DNA of 64,000 nt from Parasulfuritortus sp049322515. Lineage in GTDB: Bacteria; Pseudomonadota; Gammaproteobacteria; Burkholderiales; Thiobacillaceae. The notes under the pieces were generated by a model, which was not told the origin of the DNA, made no database searches, and worked only from the letters and a program-made list of their open reading frames with translations. Position 1 is the stretch's first letter, and the number at the start of each line of letters is the position of its first letter. Positions 7,950 through 17,838 of the stretch are shown piece after piece. The DNA is taken from NCBI GenBank assembly GCA_049322515.1, contig JBMOQW010000003.1, positions 90,720 to 154,719 of the forward strand, given 5' to 3'. The position numbers and the translations under genes are program-made.

Positions 7950-9227
7950 TCAGTCGGGTTGGATTTCGGCACGGCCTTCGGCCAGCCGGGTGAGTGCGGC
8001 GGCAAAGCTGGCGACGCCCGAGCTTTTCACCAGCACACAGGGCTTGCCCGCCTGCTTGCAATGCTGCTTGACCTGGTAATAGGCGAGGTGGCCGACACAA
8101 TCGGTCGGACAGACGACCGCGTCGGAACTGGCCAGCAGCGCGGGCAGCCGGGACAAGGCTTCCTCCTTGCCGCCGTCGTGATGAATCAGGCGCACGCCGA
8201 GCCGCTCGGCCAGTTGCCGGTATTGCGGCAGCAGCGGTGTCCGGCCGCCGACGCAGAGCACGCAGCGGCCCTTGAGGGGGCTTGGGCAGCGCGCACAGTC
8301 ATGGTCGCAGGACATGGGCGCCGATTCCGAGGCCCAGAGCCGTTCCATCGCGTCGCGCTCACGGGTCACGCTTTCGAGGGTGTCCGCGAGCGGCGCCAGT
8401 TCCGCCAGGCGCTGTTCCAGTTCACCCGCCCGGGCCCGCTGCCGTTCGGCCTCGGCCGTGGCCGCCACCAACTTGCGCGCCAGCGCGGTGAAGGCGACGC
8501 CATGTTCCAGGGCCGCCAGCCGCTCGCGCAAGGGATGCGCGGCTTGGGCACGCTGCCAGGTGTCCGCCACCGCACGCTCCAATTCCTGGATGCGCGCATT
8601 TTTTTCAGCCAGACCCCGGGCATGCCGCGCCTCATCGGCGCGCAGCTGTGCCGTCAGCCTGGCCTGCTCGCCTTCCAGCCACTGGAGACGACGCAGATCG
8701 GCGGCCTGGCCGGCGCCCACCTGGTGCGACAGCATGTGCACGTCGGCGTAGATCTGCTGGCGGCATTCCGGACTGCCCGCCTTGTGGGTCATCGCGGCCC
8801 ACATCGGCCCGGCGACCTCGCCCCGCTCGAAATGGGCCTGCCAGAGGGCCAGCACGTCATCGGCCGTGCGGCACTTTTCGAAGGCACGCAAGGCGAGCGC
8901 GTACTTTCGGTCGAGCTGCTTGTGCATGGCTTCCGACACCGCATTGCGCTCGCAGGAGATCGACACCGCCTCGACATGCAGGCGGTAGGCGTCGATCGCG
9001 CGACCGACGAAGCCGTGCTTGCGGGCCAGCTTGCGAATCTCCTCCAGAGTCAGGCAGGTGCCGATCACCGGGCAGTGGTGCTTCTCTTCCAGCTCCCACA
9101 GTTTGAGCCGGCGTGAGACCGTCTTCAGCGTGGGCGCCTGAGCAGCCACGGGGGCAGGCCATGGCAAAGGATCATCACTGAACAGGTCATTCAGGAGCGT
9201 TCCCAGGGGTCGGTGGCGTTCACACAT
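7950..9227 (-). CDS. DUF2325 domain protein, iron-locus partner of HemP
   Basis: A 425-residue protein. The N-terminal half is helical with scattered Cys and His (HHCPVIGTCLTLEEIRKLA). The middle (about 180-320) is a long coiled coil rich in Arg, Glu and Ala. A Cys cluster follows (CDHDCARC, then CVLC). The C-terminal 100 residues are the DUF2325 Rossmann-like domain: VGGRTPLLPQYRQLAE, HHDGG, DAVVCPTDCVGHLAYYQVKQ. DUF2325 proteins next to hemP are a recurring arrangement, but no function is established. The gene lies 30 bases after the porin gene and 3 bases before hemP, giving a porin-DUF2325-hemP operon. Confidence 0.85.
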   Translation of the reverse strand: MCERHRPLGTLLNDLFSDDPLPWPAPVAAQAPTLKTVSRRLKLWELEEKHHCPVIGTCLTLEEIRKLARKHGFVGRAIDAYRLHVEAVSISCERNAVSEAMHKQLDRKYALALRAFEKCRTADDVLALWQAHFERGEVAGPMWAAMTHKAGSPECRQQIYADVHMLSHQVGAGQAADLRRLQWLEGEQARLTAQLRADEARHARGLAEKNARIQELERAVADTWQRAQAAHPLRERLAALEHGVAFTALARKLVAATAEAERQRARAGELEQRLAELAPLADTLESVTRERDAMERLWASESAPMSCDHDCARCPSPLKGRCVLCVGGRTPLLPQYRQLAERLGVRLIHHDGGKEEALSRLPALLASSDAVVCPTDCVGHLAYYQVKQHCKQAGKPCVLVKSSGVASFAAALTRLAEGRAEIQPD

Positions 9228-9257
9228 GGTCGAGATTCCAGGGGCGCGGACGCGGAC

Positions 9258-10568
9258 TCAGAACGCGGCCTTGGCGCGCAGGCCCCAGACGGTCATGTTG
9301 CCTGCCGACTTGTCGCCGCCCGGATGACGGATCCACTGGACATCGGGGCTGAGCGACAGGTGCTCGTTGACCTGCCAGGCATAGTAGAGCTCCAACACCT
9401 GTTCCGCCGCCTCCAAGCCGCTTTCGTCGCTGGCCTTCATCCAGGCGTAGGCCAGGCCGATGCGATCTTTGTCGCGGCCCCAGGCCGCCCCGGCGAACTG
9501 GGCGCCCAGGGTGAAGGCCCGGTCGACCGCGACTTCGCCGTCGGTGGAAAAGCCAATGCGCGAGAACAATGCGATGTGCGGAGTCACGTCCTGATCCAGG
9601 GACACGCCCCAGCCGGTATGCCGATCGCGCGAAGCCTCGTCCAGTGGGGTGGCGTTGCCGTTGCTCCAGGCATACAGGCGAAAGGCGCCGGCCAGCGCGC
9701 CGAAGGTCTTGCCGGCGAATTCGACCTGACCGATCACCAGCGGATGCTGGAAGCTGTTCAGGTAATCCGCGCCTTCGCCGGCACCGAACACGCCCAGCGA
9801 CGCCGACCAGGGGGTGCCGCCATTGACGTCGGAGAGGTAGGCCACGCGGACGCCCGGACTCGCGCCATGGCTGCCGACGCCGATGTCACCCCCGGCATCG
9901 AGCAACGGGTTGTGGATGAAGGCCAGATTGAGAAACTGCTCGGATTCGTCATCGGCAATGTTGTTGCCATCGAAGAAGCCGAACGGATCGATCTTGCCCA
10001 CGGTCACCTCGACCCGGCCGAGGTTGCCGCTGGCCGCGCCAACCGGGATGTCGAGCTGGTACCAGGCTTGAATCAGCACCGGCGAAGCCTGGTTGCCGAA
10101 GGCGGTGGCATTCGGCGTGGCATAGGCACCGACATCGATGCCATCGCCGTCCCCGGCGCGGAATTGAGCGAACAACTTGCCCTCGCTGTCGCCGAGCGAC
10201 CCCATGGGCAGCTCGACTTCGACATCGGCGCGTGCGGTCAGTTGGGGTTTGCCGTCATCCGTGCCGCTCGGCTTCTGGGCCACCATCAGCAGGGATGCCC
10301 CCGCGCTGACCCCTTCGAGCGACGGGAGCGGCTTGGGTGCGTCACGCAGCTTGACGACCTCGCCCTCGACTTCCTCGAGGCATGCCGACATCTTGGCGGC
10401 AGGCGCCGTGGTCAAGGCCGCCTCCAGTTTCTTGTTGGCCGCTTCGAGTTGCTCGACCCGCTCGGCCAGGCGGCGAAGTTCCTGCATGACCGCTACGTTG
10501 TCCGCGATCGCCACTGGCGAGGCCAGTGCGCTGACCAGAGCGAGCATCAAGGGTTTTCGATTGAGCAC
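9258..10568 (-). CDS. OprB-like outer-membrane porin
   Basis: A 436-residue outer-membrane beta-barrel protein. A signal peptide (about MLNRKPLMLALVSALASPVAIA) is followed by a short coiled coil (VAVMQELRRLAERVEQLEAANKK), a linker and a carbohydrate-porin-like barrel with many alternating strands, ending in a terminal aromatic (GLRAKAAF). I chose the GTG at 10568 because GGAG lies six bases before it; an ATG four codons upstream (10580) lacks a ribosome binding site. It heads the DUF2325-hemP unit and faces the fbpABC operon across the Fur-like sites, so it probably admits an iron chelate or an organic acid rather than sugar (inference). Confidence 0.8.
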   Translation of the reverse strand: MLNRKPLMLALVSALASPVAIADNVAVMQELRRLAERVEQLEAANKKLEAALTTAPAAKMSACLEEVEGEVVKLRDAPKPLPSLEGVSAGASLLMVAQKPSGTDDGKPQLTARADVEVELPMGSLGDSEGKLFAQFRAGDGDGIDVGAYATPNATAFGNQASPVLIQAWYQLDIPVGAASGNLGRVEVTVGKIDPFGFFDGNNIADDESEQFLNLAFIHNPLLDAGGDIGVGSHGASPGVRVAYLSDVNGGTPWSASLGVFGAGEGADYLNSFQHPLVIGQVEFAGKTFGALAGAFRLYAWSNGNATPLDEASRDRHTGWGVSLDQDVTPHIALFSRIGFSTDGEVAVDRAFTLGAQFAGAAWGRDKDRIGLAYAWMKASDESGLEAAEQVLELYYAWQVNEHLSLSPDVQWIRHPGGDKSAGNMTVWGLRAKAAF

Positions 10569-10656
10569 GCGTATCTCCATGAATTCGATGAACAGTGAGG
10601 CCGAACGGGAGTGCAACGCATTTTCCGCATCCCCCCATCGTGCGCCACGCCTCAGA

Positions 10657-10668
10657 GGTCATATGACC
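10657..10668. promoter_or_regulatory. 12-bp perfect palindrome in the iron-locus divergent region
   Basis: GGTCATATGACC is a perfect 12-bp dyad lying between the porin start and the Fur-like sites. It could overlap the leftward -10 or bind a second regulator. The only evidence is symmetry and position. Confidence 0.35.
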
Positions 10669-10686
10669 GTTGAGCCAAACAATAAT

Positions 10687-10701
10687 TGAGAATGGTTCCC
10701 A
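10687..10701. promoter_or_regulatory. Fur-box-like site 1
   Basis: TGAGAATGGTTCCCA matches the 7-1-7 Fur consensus (TGATAATNATTATCA) at about ten positions. It lies in the divergent intergenic region between the porin operon and fbpA and is better placed for the leftward genes. Confidence 0.5.
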
Positions 10702-10713
10702 TGTGCAAGATGT

Positions 10714-10742
10714 TTGATAATTGTTCTCGTTTGTGTTGAAAT
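10714..10742 (+). promoter_or_regulatory. fbpA promoter overlapped by Fur-box-like site 2
   Basis: TTGATA (10714-10719), a 17-base spacer and TGAAAT (10737-10742) form a plausible sigma-70 promoter 40 bases before the fbpA ATG. TGATAATTGTTCTCG (10715-10729) matches the 7-1-7 Fur consensus at about twelve of fourteen informative positions and covers the -35 and part of the spacer. Iron-loaded Fur bound here would block RNA polymerase. Confidence 0.6.
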
Positions 10743-10781
10743 GTGTAACAGCCTTGCAACCGATCAACCGAAGGAGTCGTC

Positions 10782-11789
10782 ATGAACCATTGGAAACTTG
10801 CCCTGGCCGCCAGCCTCGCCGTGCTCTATGGCAGCGCGAGCGCTGACCAGGTCGTGGTCTATTCCGCCCGCAACGAGCAGTTGATCAAGCCCCTGTTCGA
10901 TGCCTACACCCAGCAGACAGGTGTCGCCGTGAAGTTCATCACCGACAAGGAAGGCCCGTTGATGGCGCGCCTCAAAGCCGAAGCCAAAAACACCCCGGCC
11001 GATGTGTTCATGACCGTCGATGCCGGCAACCTCTGGCAAGCCGCCGAAGAAGGCCTTCTGGCCCCGGTGAAGTCCAAGGAGCTGGACAGCAACATCCCGG
11101 CCCACCTGCGCGACCCGGACAACCAGTGGTTCGGGCTTTCGGTCCGCGCCCGGACCCTCGTTTACAACACCGACAAGATCAAGGCAGGCGAGTTGACCAC
11201 CTATGAGGATCTGGCCAGCCCGAAGTGGAAAGGCCGTCTCTGCCTGCGCACGTCCAAGAAGGTCTACAACCAGTCGCTGGTCGCCATGATGATCAGCGAA
11301 CATGGCGAGCCGAAGACCGAGCAGATCGTGCGCGGCTGGGTCGCCAATCTGGCCACTTCGCCCTTCCCGGACGACACCAAGGCCATGGAAGCCGTAGCCG
11401 CCGGGCTGTGCGACGTGACCATCGTCAACACTTATTATTTTGGCCGCCTGATGGACAAGAAGCCGGGCCTGCCGCTGGCCATCTTCTGGCCGAACCAGAG
11501 CGAGAAGCTCGACCACGCGGGCGTGCACGTGAACGTTTCCGGAGCCGGCGTGACCAAGCACGCCAAGAACCCCAAGGGCGCCCTGGAACTGATCGAGTGG
11601 CTGTCCTCGGCCAAGGCCCAGCACCTGTATGCCGACGTCAACCTGGAATACCCCGCCAATCCAAAAATCAAGCCGGATCCCGTGGTCGCAGGCTGGGGCA
11701 AGTTCAAGCAGAACCTGATCAACGTCTCCGAGGCGGGCAAGCTGCAAGCCAAGGCCGTGATGCTGATGGACCGGGCCGGCTACAAGTGA
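10782..11789 (+). CDS. fbpA: Fe(III) ABC transporter periplasmic binding protein
   Basis: A 335-residue periplasmic iron-binding protein of the FbpA/FutA type, which delivers ferric iron to an inner-membrane ABC transporter. A signal peptide ends near GSASA (residue 21), followed by the mature start DQVVVYSARNEQL. The family core is visible: DVFMTVDAGNLW, WFGLSVRARTLVYNT and, near residue 217, the tyrosine pair in NTYYFGRLM that coordinates Fe(III). Its own promoter carries a Fur-box-like sequence. The permease gene starts 62 bases downstream. Iron is the likely substrate from the Tyr pair and context. Confidence 0.93.
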   Translation: MNHWKLALAASLAVLYGSASADQVVVYSARNEQLIKPLFDAYTQQTGVAVKFITDKEGPLMARLKAEAKNTPADVFMTVDAGNLWQAAEEGLLAPVKSKELDSNIPAHLRDPDNQWFGLSVRARTLVYNTDKIKAGELTTYEDLASPKWKGRLCLRTSKKVYNQSLVAMMISEHGEPKTEQIVRGWVANLATSPFPDDTKAMEAVAAGLCDVTIVNTYYFGRLMDKKPGLPLAIFWPNQSEKLDHAGVHVNVSGAGVTKHAKNPKGALELIEWLSSAKAQHLYADVNLEYPANPKIKPDPVVAGWGKFKQNLINVSEAGKLQAKAVMLMDRAGYK

Positions 11790-11851
11790 TGCCCGGGGCA
11801 CCGGCAGCCCTCGGGGCGGTGGCCGGGGCCGGCTTCTGAGATAATGTCGCC

Positions 11852-13459
11852 GTGCCCATCGCCCGCGCCCCCCTCCCCTGGCTGACCGCGATTCCCATCG
11901 CCCTGATCACCGCCATCCCCGTGGCGGTGGTTTTGTTTTCGCTCCTGCATCCGGACCAGTCGATCTGGAACCATCTCTGGCAGCACGTGTTGCCAGAATT
12001 GCTGGTCAATACCTTCTGGCTGGTGCTGGGCGTAGGCATCGGGGTCACCCTGCTGGGTGTCTCGCTGGCCTGGCTGACCGCTGCCTGCGACTATCCCGGC
12101 CGGCGCTTTTTCTCTTGGGCCTTGCTGCTGCCGCTGGCGCTGCCGGCCTATGTCACCGCCTTCGTCTGGCTCGGCCTGTTCGACTTCACCGGGACGTTCG
12201 CCACCTGGTTGCGCGAGACCTGGGGCGTGATGAAACTGCCCGAGGTCCGCTCGCGCGGCGGCGTCATCCTGGTCATGACCCTGTCGCTCTATCCCTATGT
12301 CTACCTGACCGCGCGCGGCGCCTTCCAGGGCCAGGGTCGGCGCCTGATCGAGGCGGCCCAGTCGCTCGGCCAGAGCCGTCCGCGCGCCTTTTTCAGCGTC
12401 GCCCTGCCGATGGCCTGGCCGGGGGTCATGGCCGGCCTGATGCTGGCCCTGATGGAAACCCTGGCCGACTTCGGCACCGTCGCGGTGTTCAACTACAACA
12501 CCTTCACCACGGCCATCTACAAGGCCTGGTTTTCCCTGTTTTCCCTGCCGGCGGCGGGCCAATTGGCCTCCTTCCTGGTGTTCTTCGTGTTCGCAGCCGT
12601 GCTGGTGGAACAGCAATTGCGCGCGCGCAAGAGCTTTGCCGCCTCGACCAAGTCGGCCTCGGGCAGTCCGCGCATCCGGCTCACCGGCCTCCAGGCCGGC
12701 CTCGCCGTGGGCTGGTCCGCGCTCGTCTTCCTGGTCGCCTTCGCCCTGCCCTTCTGGCAAATCCTGGACTGGTCGGCGAATGTGTTCGAGACCGACTTCG
12801 ACGCCCGTTACCTGGAATTTGCCTGGCATTCGCTGGCCCTGTCCGGTGCCGGCGCGGGTCTGGTCGCCCTGCTGGCCCTGGCGCTCGGTTACGCCCAGCG
12901 CCTGGCGCCCTCGACCGCGATGACCGTCACCGCGCGCCTGGCCACGCTCGGCTACGCCGTGCCCGGCGCGGTCCTGGCCGTGGGCATCTTCATTCCGGTG
13001 GCCTGGCTCGACAACCAGCTGATCGAAACCTTTGCGCTCGATGGCCAGGTACTCGGCGGCACCCTGCTGGTCATGCTGATGGCCTATTGCGCACGTTTCC
13101 TGGCGGTCGGCTTCGGACCGGTCGAATCCGGCCTCGGCCGCATCGGCCGCTCGGTCGACGAGGCCGCACAAAGCCTGGGCGTGGTCGGCCTGCGCCGGCT
13201 CGGCCGCGTCCACCTGCCCATGCTCCGGGTGTCGCTGCTGATCGCCCTGGCGCTGACCTTCGTCGACATCATGAAAGAACTGCCGATCACCCTGATGACC
13301 CGGCCATTCGGCTGGGATACCCTGGCGGTGCGGGTGTTCGAGATGACCTCGGAGGGCGAGTGGGAGCGCGCCGCCCTGCCCGCCGCCGCCATCGTCCTCG
13401 TCGGCCTGTTGCCGGTGATCTTCCTGATTCGGAAAACCGACCATGCTCTCGCTTGTTGA
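11852..13459 (+). CDS. fbpB: Fe(III) ABC transporter permease
   Basis: A 535-residue inner-membrane permease with about 12 membrane helices arranged as two fused halves, typical of FbpB/SfuB. Each half carries an EAA-type loop for the ATPase: EAAQSLGQSRPRAFFSVALP in the first, and the corresponding DEAAQSLGVVGLRRLGRVHLP in the second. The start is GTG 11852. The 62 bases after fbpA hold only a GC-rich stretch without a clean terminator, so read-through is expected. The 3' end overlaps fbpC by 17 bases, as usual for such operons. Confidence 0.92.
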   Translation: MPIARAPLPWLTAIPIALITAIPVAVVLFSLLHPDQSIWNHLWQHVLPELLVNTFWLVLGVGIGVTLLGVSLAWLTAACDYPGRRFFSWALLLPLALPAYVTAFVWLGLFDFTGTFATWLRETWGVMKLPEVRSRGGVILVMTLSLYPYVYLTARGAFQGQGRRLIEAAQSLGQSRPRAFFSVALPMAWPGVMAGLMLALMETLADFGTVAVFNYNTFTTAIYKAWFSLFSLPAAGQLASFLVFFVFAAVLVEQQLRARKSFAASTKSASGSPRIRLTGLQAGLAVGWSALVFLVAFALPFWQILDWSANVFETDFDARYLEFAWHSLALSGAGAGLVALLALALGYAQRLAPSTAMTVTARLATLGYAVPGAVLAVGIFIPVAWLDNQLIETFALDGQVLGGTLLVMLMAYCARFLAVGFGPVESGLGRIGRSVDEAAQSLGVVGLRRLGRVHLPMLRVSLLIALALTFVDIMKELPITLMTRPFGWDTLAVRVFEMTSEGEWERAALPAAAIVLVGLLPVIFLIRKTDHALAC

Positions 13460-14501
13460 CCTCGCCCACACCTACGGCAAGAAACCGATCCTGAAAGGCG
13501 TGTCATTCCATCTGGCGCCGGGCCAGATCGGGTGCCTGCTCGGTCCGTCCGGCTGTGGCAAGACCACTGCGTTGCGCCTGGTGGCCGGTTTCGAGCAACC
13601 GACCCGGGGCGAGATCCGCATTGCCGGGGTGCAAGTCGCCGCGCCAGGCCAGTCAACGCCCGCTGAAAAACGCCAGGTCGGCCTGGTGTTCCAGGATTAC
13701 GCCCTGTTTCCCCACCTCAATGTCACCGACAACGTTGCCTTCGGCCTGCGCAGCCTCCCGCCCGCCGACCGTCAGAAGCGCGTGGCCGAAATGCTCGGTC
13801 TGGTCGGCCTCACCGGCGAGGCGCATTCCTGGCCGCACCAGCTCTCCGGCGGCCAGCAGCAGCGCGTCGCCCTGGCCCGCGCCCTGGCCCCGAAACCACG
13901 CCTGTTGCTACTCGACGAGCCGTTCTCCAACCTGGACGTCGACCTGCGTGAACGGCTGGCCCTGGAAGTGCGCGACATCCTCAAGCACGAGGGTATCACC
14001 GCACTGCTGGTCACCCACGACCAGCACGAGGCCTTCGCCATGGCCGATGCGATCGGGGTGATGCACGAAGGCGCCATCCAGCAATGGGACACGCCCTACA
14101 ACCTCTACCACCAGCCGAAAAACCGCTTTGTCGCCGATTTCATCGGCCAGGGCGTGTTGCTGCCCGGCGTCGTGCGCGGTGCCAACCGGGTCGAGATCGA
14201 ACTCGGCCTGCTCGAAGGCGTGCATCCGGCCGAGTGCGACAGCGACAGCTGCCTGATCTACGGCGAGGGCGCGCCGGTCGAAGTGTTGATCCGCCCGGAC
14301 GACATCCAGCACGACGACCACAGCCCGCTACTGGCCGAGGTCGAACGGCGCGCCTTCCGGGGCGCCGAGTTCGTCTACACCCTCAAACTCGAAAGCGGCA
14401 CCCGCCTCCTGGCCCTGGTGCCCTCGCACCACAACCATGCCATCGGCGAAATGATCGGCATCCGCCTGGAGGTGGACCACGTGGTGGCGTTCCGGCGTTG
14501 A
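13443..14501 (+). CDS. fbpC: Fe(III) ABC transporter ATP-binding protein
   Basis: The 352-residue ATPase that drives ferric iron import. Walker A is GPSGCGKTT, the Q-loop is in LVFQDYALFPHLNV, the signature is LSGGQQQRVALARAL, Walker B is LLLLDEPFSNLD, and the switch His is in LLVTHDQHEAFAMAD. Residues from about 240 form a TOBE-like regulatory domain with an acidic-Cys stretch (ECDSDSCLIYGEG). It overlaps the fbpB end. The last codons precede an inverted repeat that probably belongs to the next, toxin-antitoxin, unit. Confidence 0.94.
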   Translation: MLSLVDLAHTYGKKPILKGVSFHLAPGQIGCLLGPSGCGKTTALRLVAGFEQPTRGEIRIAGVQVAAPGQSTPAEKRQVGLVFQDYALFPHLNVTDNVAFGLRSLPPADRQKRVAEMLGLVGLTGEAHSWPHQLSGGQQQRVALARALAPKPRLLLLDEPFSNLDVDLRERLALEVRDILKHEGITALLVTHDQHEAFAMADAIGVMHEGAIQQWDTPYNLYHQPKNRFVADFIGQGVLLPGVVRGANRVEIELGLLEGVHPAECDSDSCLIYGEGAPVEVLIRPDDIQHDDHSPLLAEVERRAFRGAEFVYTLKLESGTRLLALVPSHHNHAIGEMIGIRLEVDHVVAFRR

Positions 14502-14509
14502 CGGCCTGA

Positions 14510-14538
14510 AATCATGCGTGCACTCTATGCGCATGATT
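14510..14538. promoter_or_regulatory. Probable CcdA/CcdB operator dyad
   Basis: AATCATGCG (14510-14518) and CGCATGATT (14530-14538) are a perfect 9-bp inverted repeat with 11 bases between. It ends 16 bases before the ccdA ATG, and a ribosome binding site AAGGAGG lies between. TTGACG at 14498-14503 could be a -35, which would place the dyad over the -10 region. The position fits autoregulation by the antitoxin-toxin complex. Confidence 0.55.
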
Positions 14539-14554
14539 CACAAAGGAGGCCAGC

Positions 14555-14809
14555 ATGACCGCCGTCCCCAAGAAAGCCACCAACCTCAGCATTCGCGCCG
14601 ACCTGGTCGAGGAAGCCCGGGCACTGGGCATCAACCTGTCGCGCACCCTGGAAACCGCGCTCGCCGCCGAGGTCAAGAAGGCCAAGGAAAAAAAATGGCT
14701 TGAAGAAAACCGCGCGGCCATTGAGGCGTATAACCGCGAGATCGCCGAGCATGGACTGTTCAGCGACCAGTTCAGAACCTTCTGCCGCGAAAACGCCGAG
14801 GCGGACTGA
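14555..14809 (+). CDS. ccdA: Type II antitoxin, CcdA family
   Basis: An 84-residue antitoxin. The N-terminus KKATNLSIRADLVEEARAL is the ribbon-helix-helix DNA-binding segment of chromosomal CcdA proteins. The C-terminal half (KWLEENRAAIEAYNREI, EHGLFSDQFRTF) is the extended toxin-wrapping arm. A good AAGGAGG precedes the ATG. The toxin gene begins 6 bases after the stop, and an inverted repeat directly upstream suits autorepression. A complete-looking pair located between an iron operon and ettA. Confidence 0.92.
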   Translation: MTAVPKKATNLSIRADLVEEARALGINLSRTLETALAAEVKKAKEKKWLEENRAAIEAYNREIAEHGLFSDQFRTFCRENAEAD

Positions 14810-14815
14810 CGCGGC

Positions 14816-15133
14816 ATGCCCCAGTTCGACGTTTACCGCAACCCGGATCGGGCGACTCAGGCACGCATACCCTACGTTGTCGTACTACAATCCGACCTGC
14901 TTGATACCCTGAATCACTTTGTCGTCGCGCCCTTGAGAATCAAGCAGGACAACTCGGTGATACCCATGCTGCGGCTGAATCCACTGGTCACCATCGATGG
15001 CGACGAGCTTCATGTCCGCGTGCAGGATATCGCCACCGTGCCGCGCCACCTGCTCAGGCGACCGGTCACCAATCTCGCTTCCCAGCGTGACGACATCCTC
15101 GCCGCGCTCGATTTCCTTTTCAACGGTTATTAA
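14816..15133 (+). CDS. ccdB: Type II toxin, CcdB family (gyrase inhibitor)
   Basis: A 105-residue toxin. The start MPQFDVYRNPD, the strand YVVVLQSDLLD and the region VVAPL are typical CcdB; TVPRHLLRRPVTNLASQRDDI and the C-terminal helix AALDFLFNGY complete the fold. F-plasmid CcdB ends W-G-I, and the Trp contacts gyrase. Here the end is N-G-Y; other chromosomal homologues also lack this Trp, so loss of toxicity cannot be concluded. No frameshift or truncation is visible, so the module is probably functional or recently so. Confidence 0.9.
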   Translation: MPQFDVYRNPDRATQARIPYVVVLQSDLLDTLNHFVVAPLRIKQDNSVIPMLRLNPLVTIDGDELHVRVQDIATVPRHLLRRPVTNLASQRDDILAALDFLFNGY

Positions 15134-15153
15134 TCCACCAGAAAGCCCACCCC

Positions 15154-16818
<1,665 letters not shown>

Positions 16819-16844
16819 GATTGGCTAATACACCGGAGGGGCGC

Positions 16845-17127
16845 ATGCCGACCATCAGCCAGGTCTTCGGGATCATCATCCAGATGTTCTGGCGTGAGCA
16901 TGTGCCACCCCACTTCCACGCGATGTATGGCGAACATGAAGTCCAAATCGACATCCGAACCCTGGAAGTCATCAAGGGACGCCTGCCGAAACGCGCGCTG
17001 GCCCTGGTGCTTGAGTGGGCGGCCCGACACCGCTTCGAACTGATGGAGGACTGGAACCTATGCCAATCGAGACAAGTTCAACGCCAAGATCAAGCGCATC
17101 CAAACTCAACCCAAACCAGCTGCATAA
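16845..17127 (+). pseudogene. DUF4160 protein gene, apparent +1 frameshift near 17059
   Basis: MPTISQVFGIIIQMFWREHVPPHFH and EVIKGRLPKRALALVLEWA identify a DUF4160 protein, a small family often paired with DUF2442 genes and of unknown role. The start has GGAGGGG upstream. After RFELMEDWN the frame runs on into unlikely sequence until 17540. Shifting by one base at about 17059 (one extra C in AACCTATGCC) instead gives YANRDKFNAKIKRIQ and a stop at 17125-17127, the normal length for the family. No DUF2442 partner follows. It could be a decayed gene or a one-base assembly error. Confidence 0.6.
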
Positions 17128-17205
17128 GTGGCTCCGCGGTGACCGTATTGCCCTCATGCAATCGCGACCCAGCCCTCCGTCGAAAGCCAGAAAAACGAGG
17201 TTTTT

Positions 17206-17835
17206 ATGCCAAAACTGTGTCCCAAGCTGATCCTGGAAGGCACCCGCCTGACCCACAAGACCGACCTGGCCTTTGCCCTCAACGAACACCCGCGCATCGT
17301 GGGCCCGCGCAAATACCGCTACCACTCGCCCCTGATCTCGGCCGAATGGTGCGCCTTCACCAACGTGCCCTGGGGTCGCGGCCTGATCAATTTTCTGCCC
17401 GAGGAAGAAGCCCTGGCCATGGAAACCTACGCGACCTGGGTCCGCCTGTTCGAGTTGCAACGCTACTATTCCTGGATCGTCGACCGCTTCCACCTCTCCA
17501 CCCAGTGTCACCAGGCCCTGTACCACGGTCGCGACTATGACTTTGGCTGGCTGGAGGACCGCCTGGCGCCGCTCGGCTTTCGCATCGTGTTCTGCCGGCG
17601 CCGCCCGGAGACCTTCGCCGAGGCACGCGAAGCGCGGCTCAAGGTCTCCGGCAATCCATCCCAGTATGACGACCTGAACCGGTTCATCGAGGAACAGGCC
17701 CGTCTGGAAACCTGGATCGCCCGTACCCGGCTGCCGGTCCTGACCCTGGACGTGAGCGAGGGCGACATCGACGCCTTGGCCGATCAGGTGGCCGACTGGC
17801 TGGAACAGACCGGCGGGCTCACCCTGCCGGACTAA
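17206..17835 (+). CDS. Uncharacterised P-loop kinase-like protein with degenerate Walker A
   Basis: A 209-residue cytosolic protein. The N-terminus LILEGTRLTHKTDLAFAL has the shape of a nucleotide-kinase Walker A (G-x4-G-K-T), but the second Gly is His. A later IVDRFHLSTQCHQ resembles the D-R-(F/H)-x-S motif of thymidylate-kinase-like enzymes, and LGFRIVFCRRRPETF resembles a lid-adjacent strand. The region YDDLNRFIEEQARL is helical. GAGG lies a few bases before the ATG. I infer a divergent nucleoside/nucleotide kinase fold; activity may be lost or altered. It is convergent with the DJ-1 gene. Confidence 0.75.
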   Translation: MPKLCPKLILEGTRLTHKTDLAFALNEHPRIVGPRKYRYHSPLISAEWCAFTNVPWGRGLINFLPEEEALAMETYATWVRLFELQRYYSWIVDRFHLSTQCHQALYHGRDYDFGWLEDRLAPLGFRIVFCRRRPETFAEAREARLKVSGNPSQYDDLNRFIEEQARLETWIARTRLPVLTLDVSEGDIDALADQVADWLEQTGGLTLPD

Positions 17836-17838
17836 AGC

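Noticed and set aside
9258..10568. TonB-dependent iron receptor
   Set aside because: No plug domain or TonB box; the layout is an OprB-like porin with a short coiled coil.
11790..11851. Terminator between fbpA and fbpB
   Set aside because: The region is GC-rich with partial self-complementarity but has no clean stem and no T-run.
11780..13471. 563-residue minus-strand frame rich in Gly, Gln, Asp and His
   Set aside because: Antisense to fbpB; composition is the complement of membrane-helix codons.
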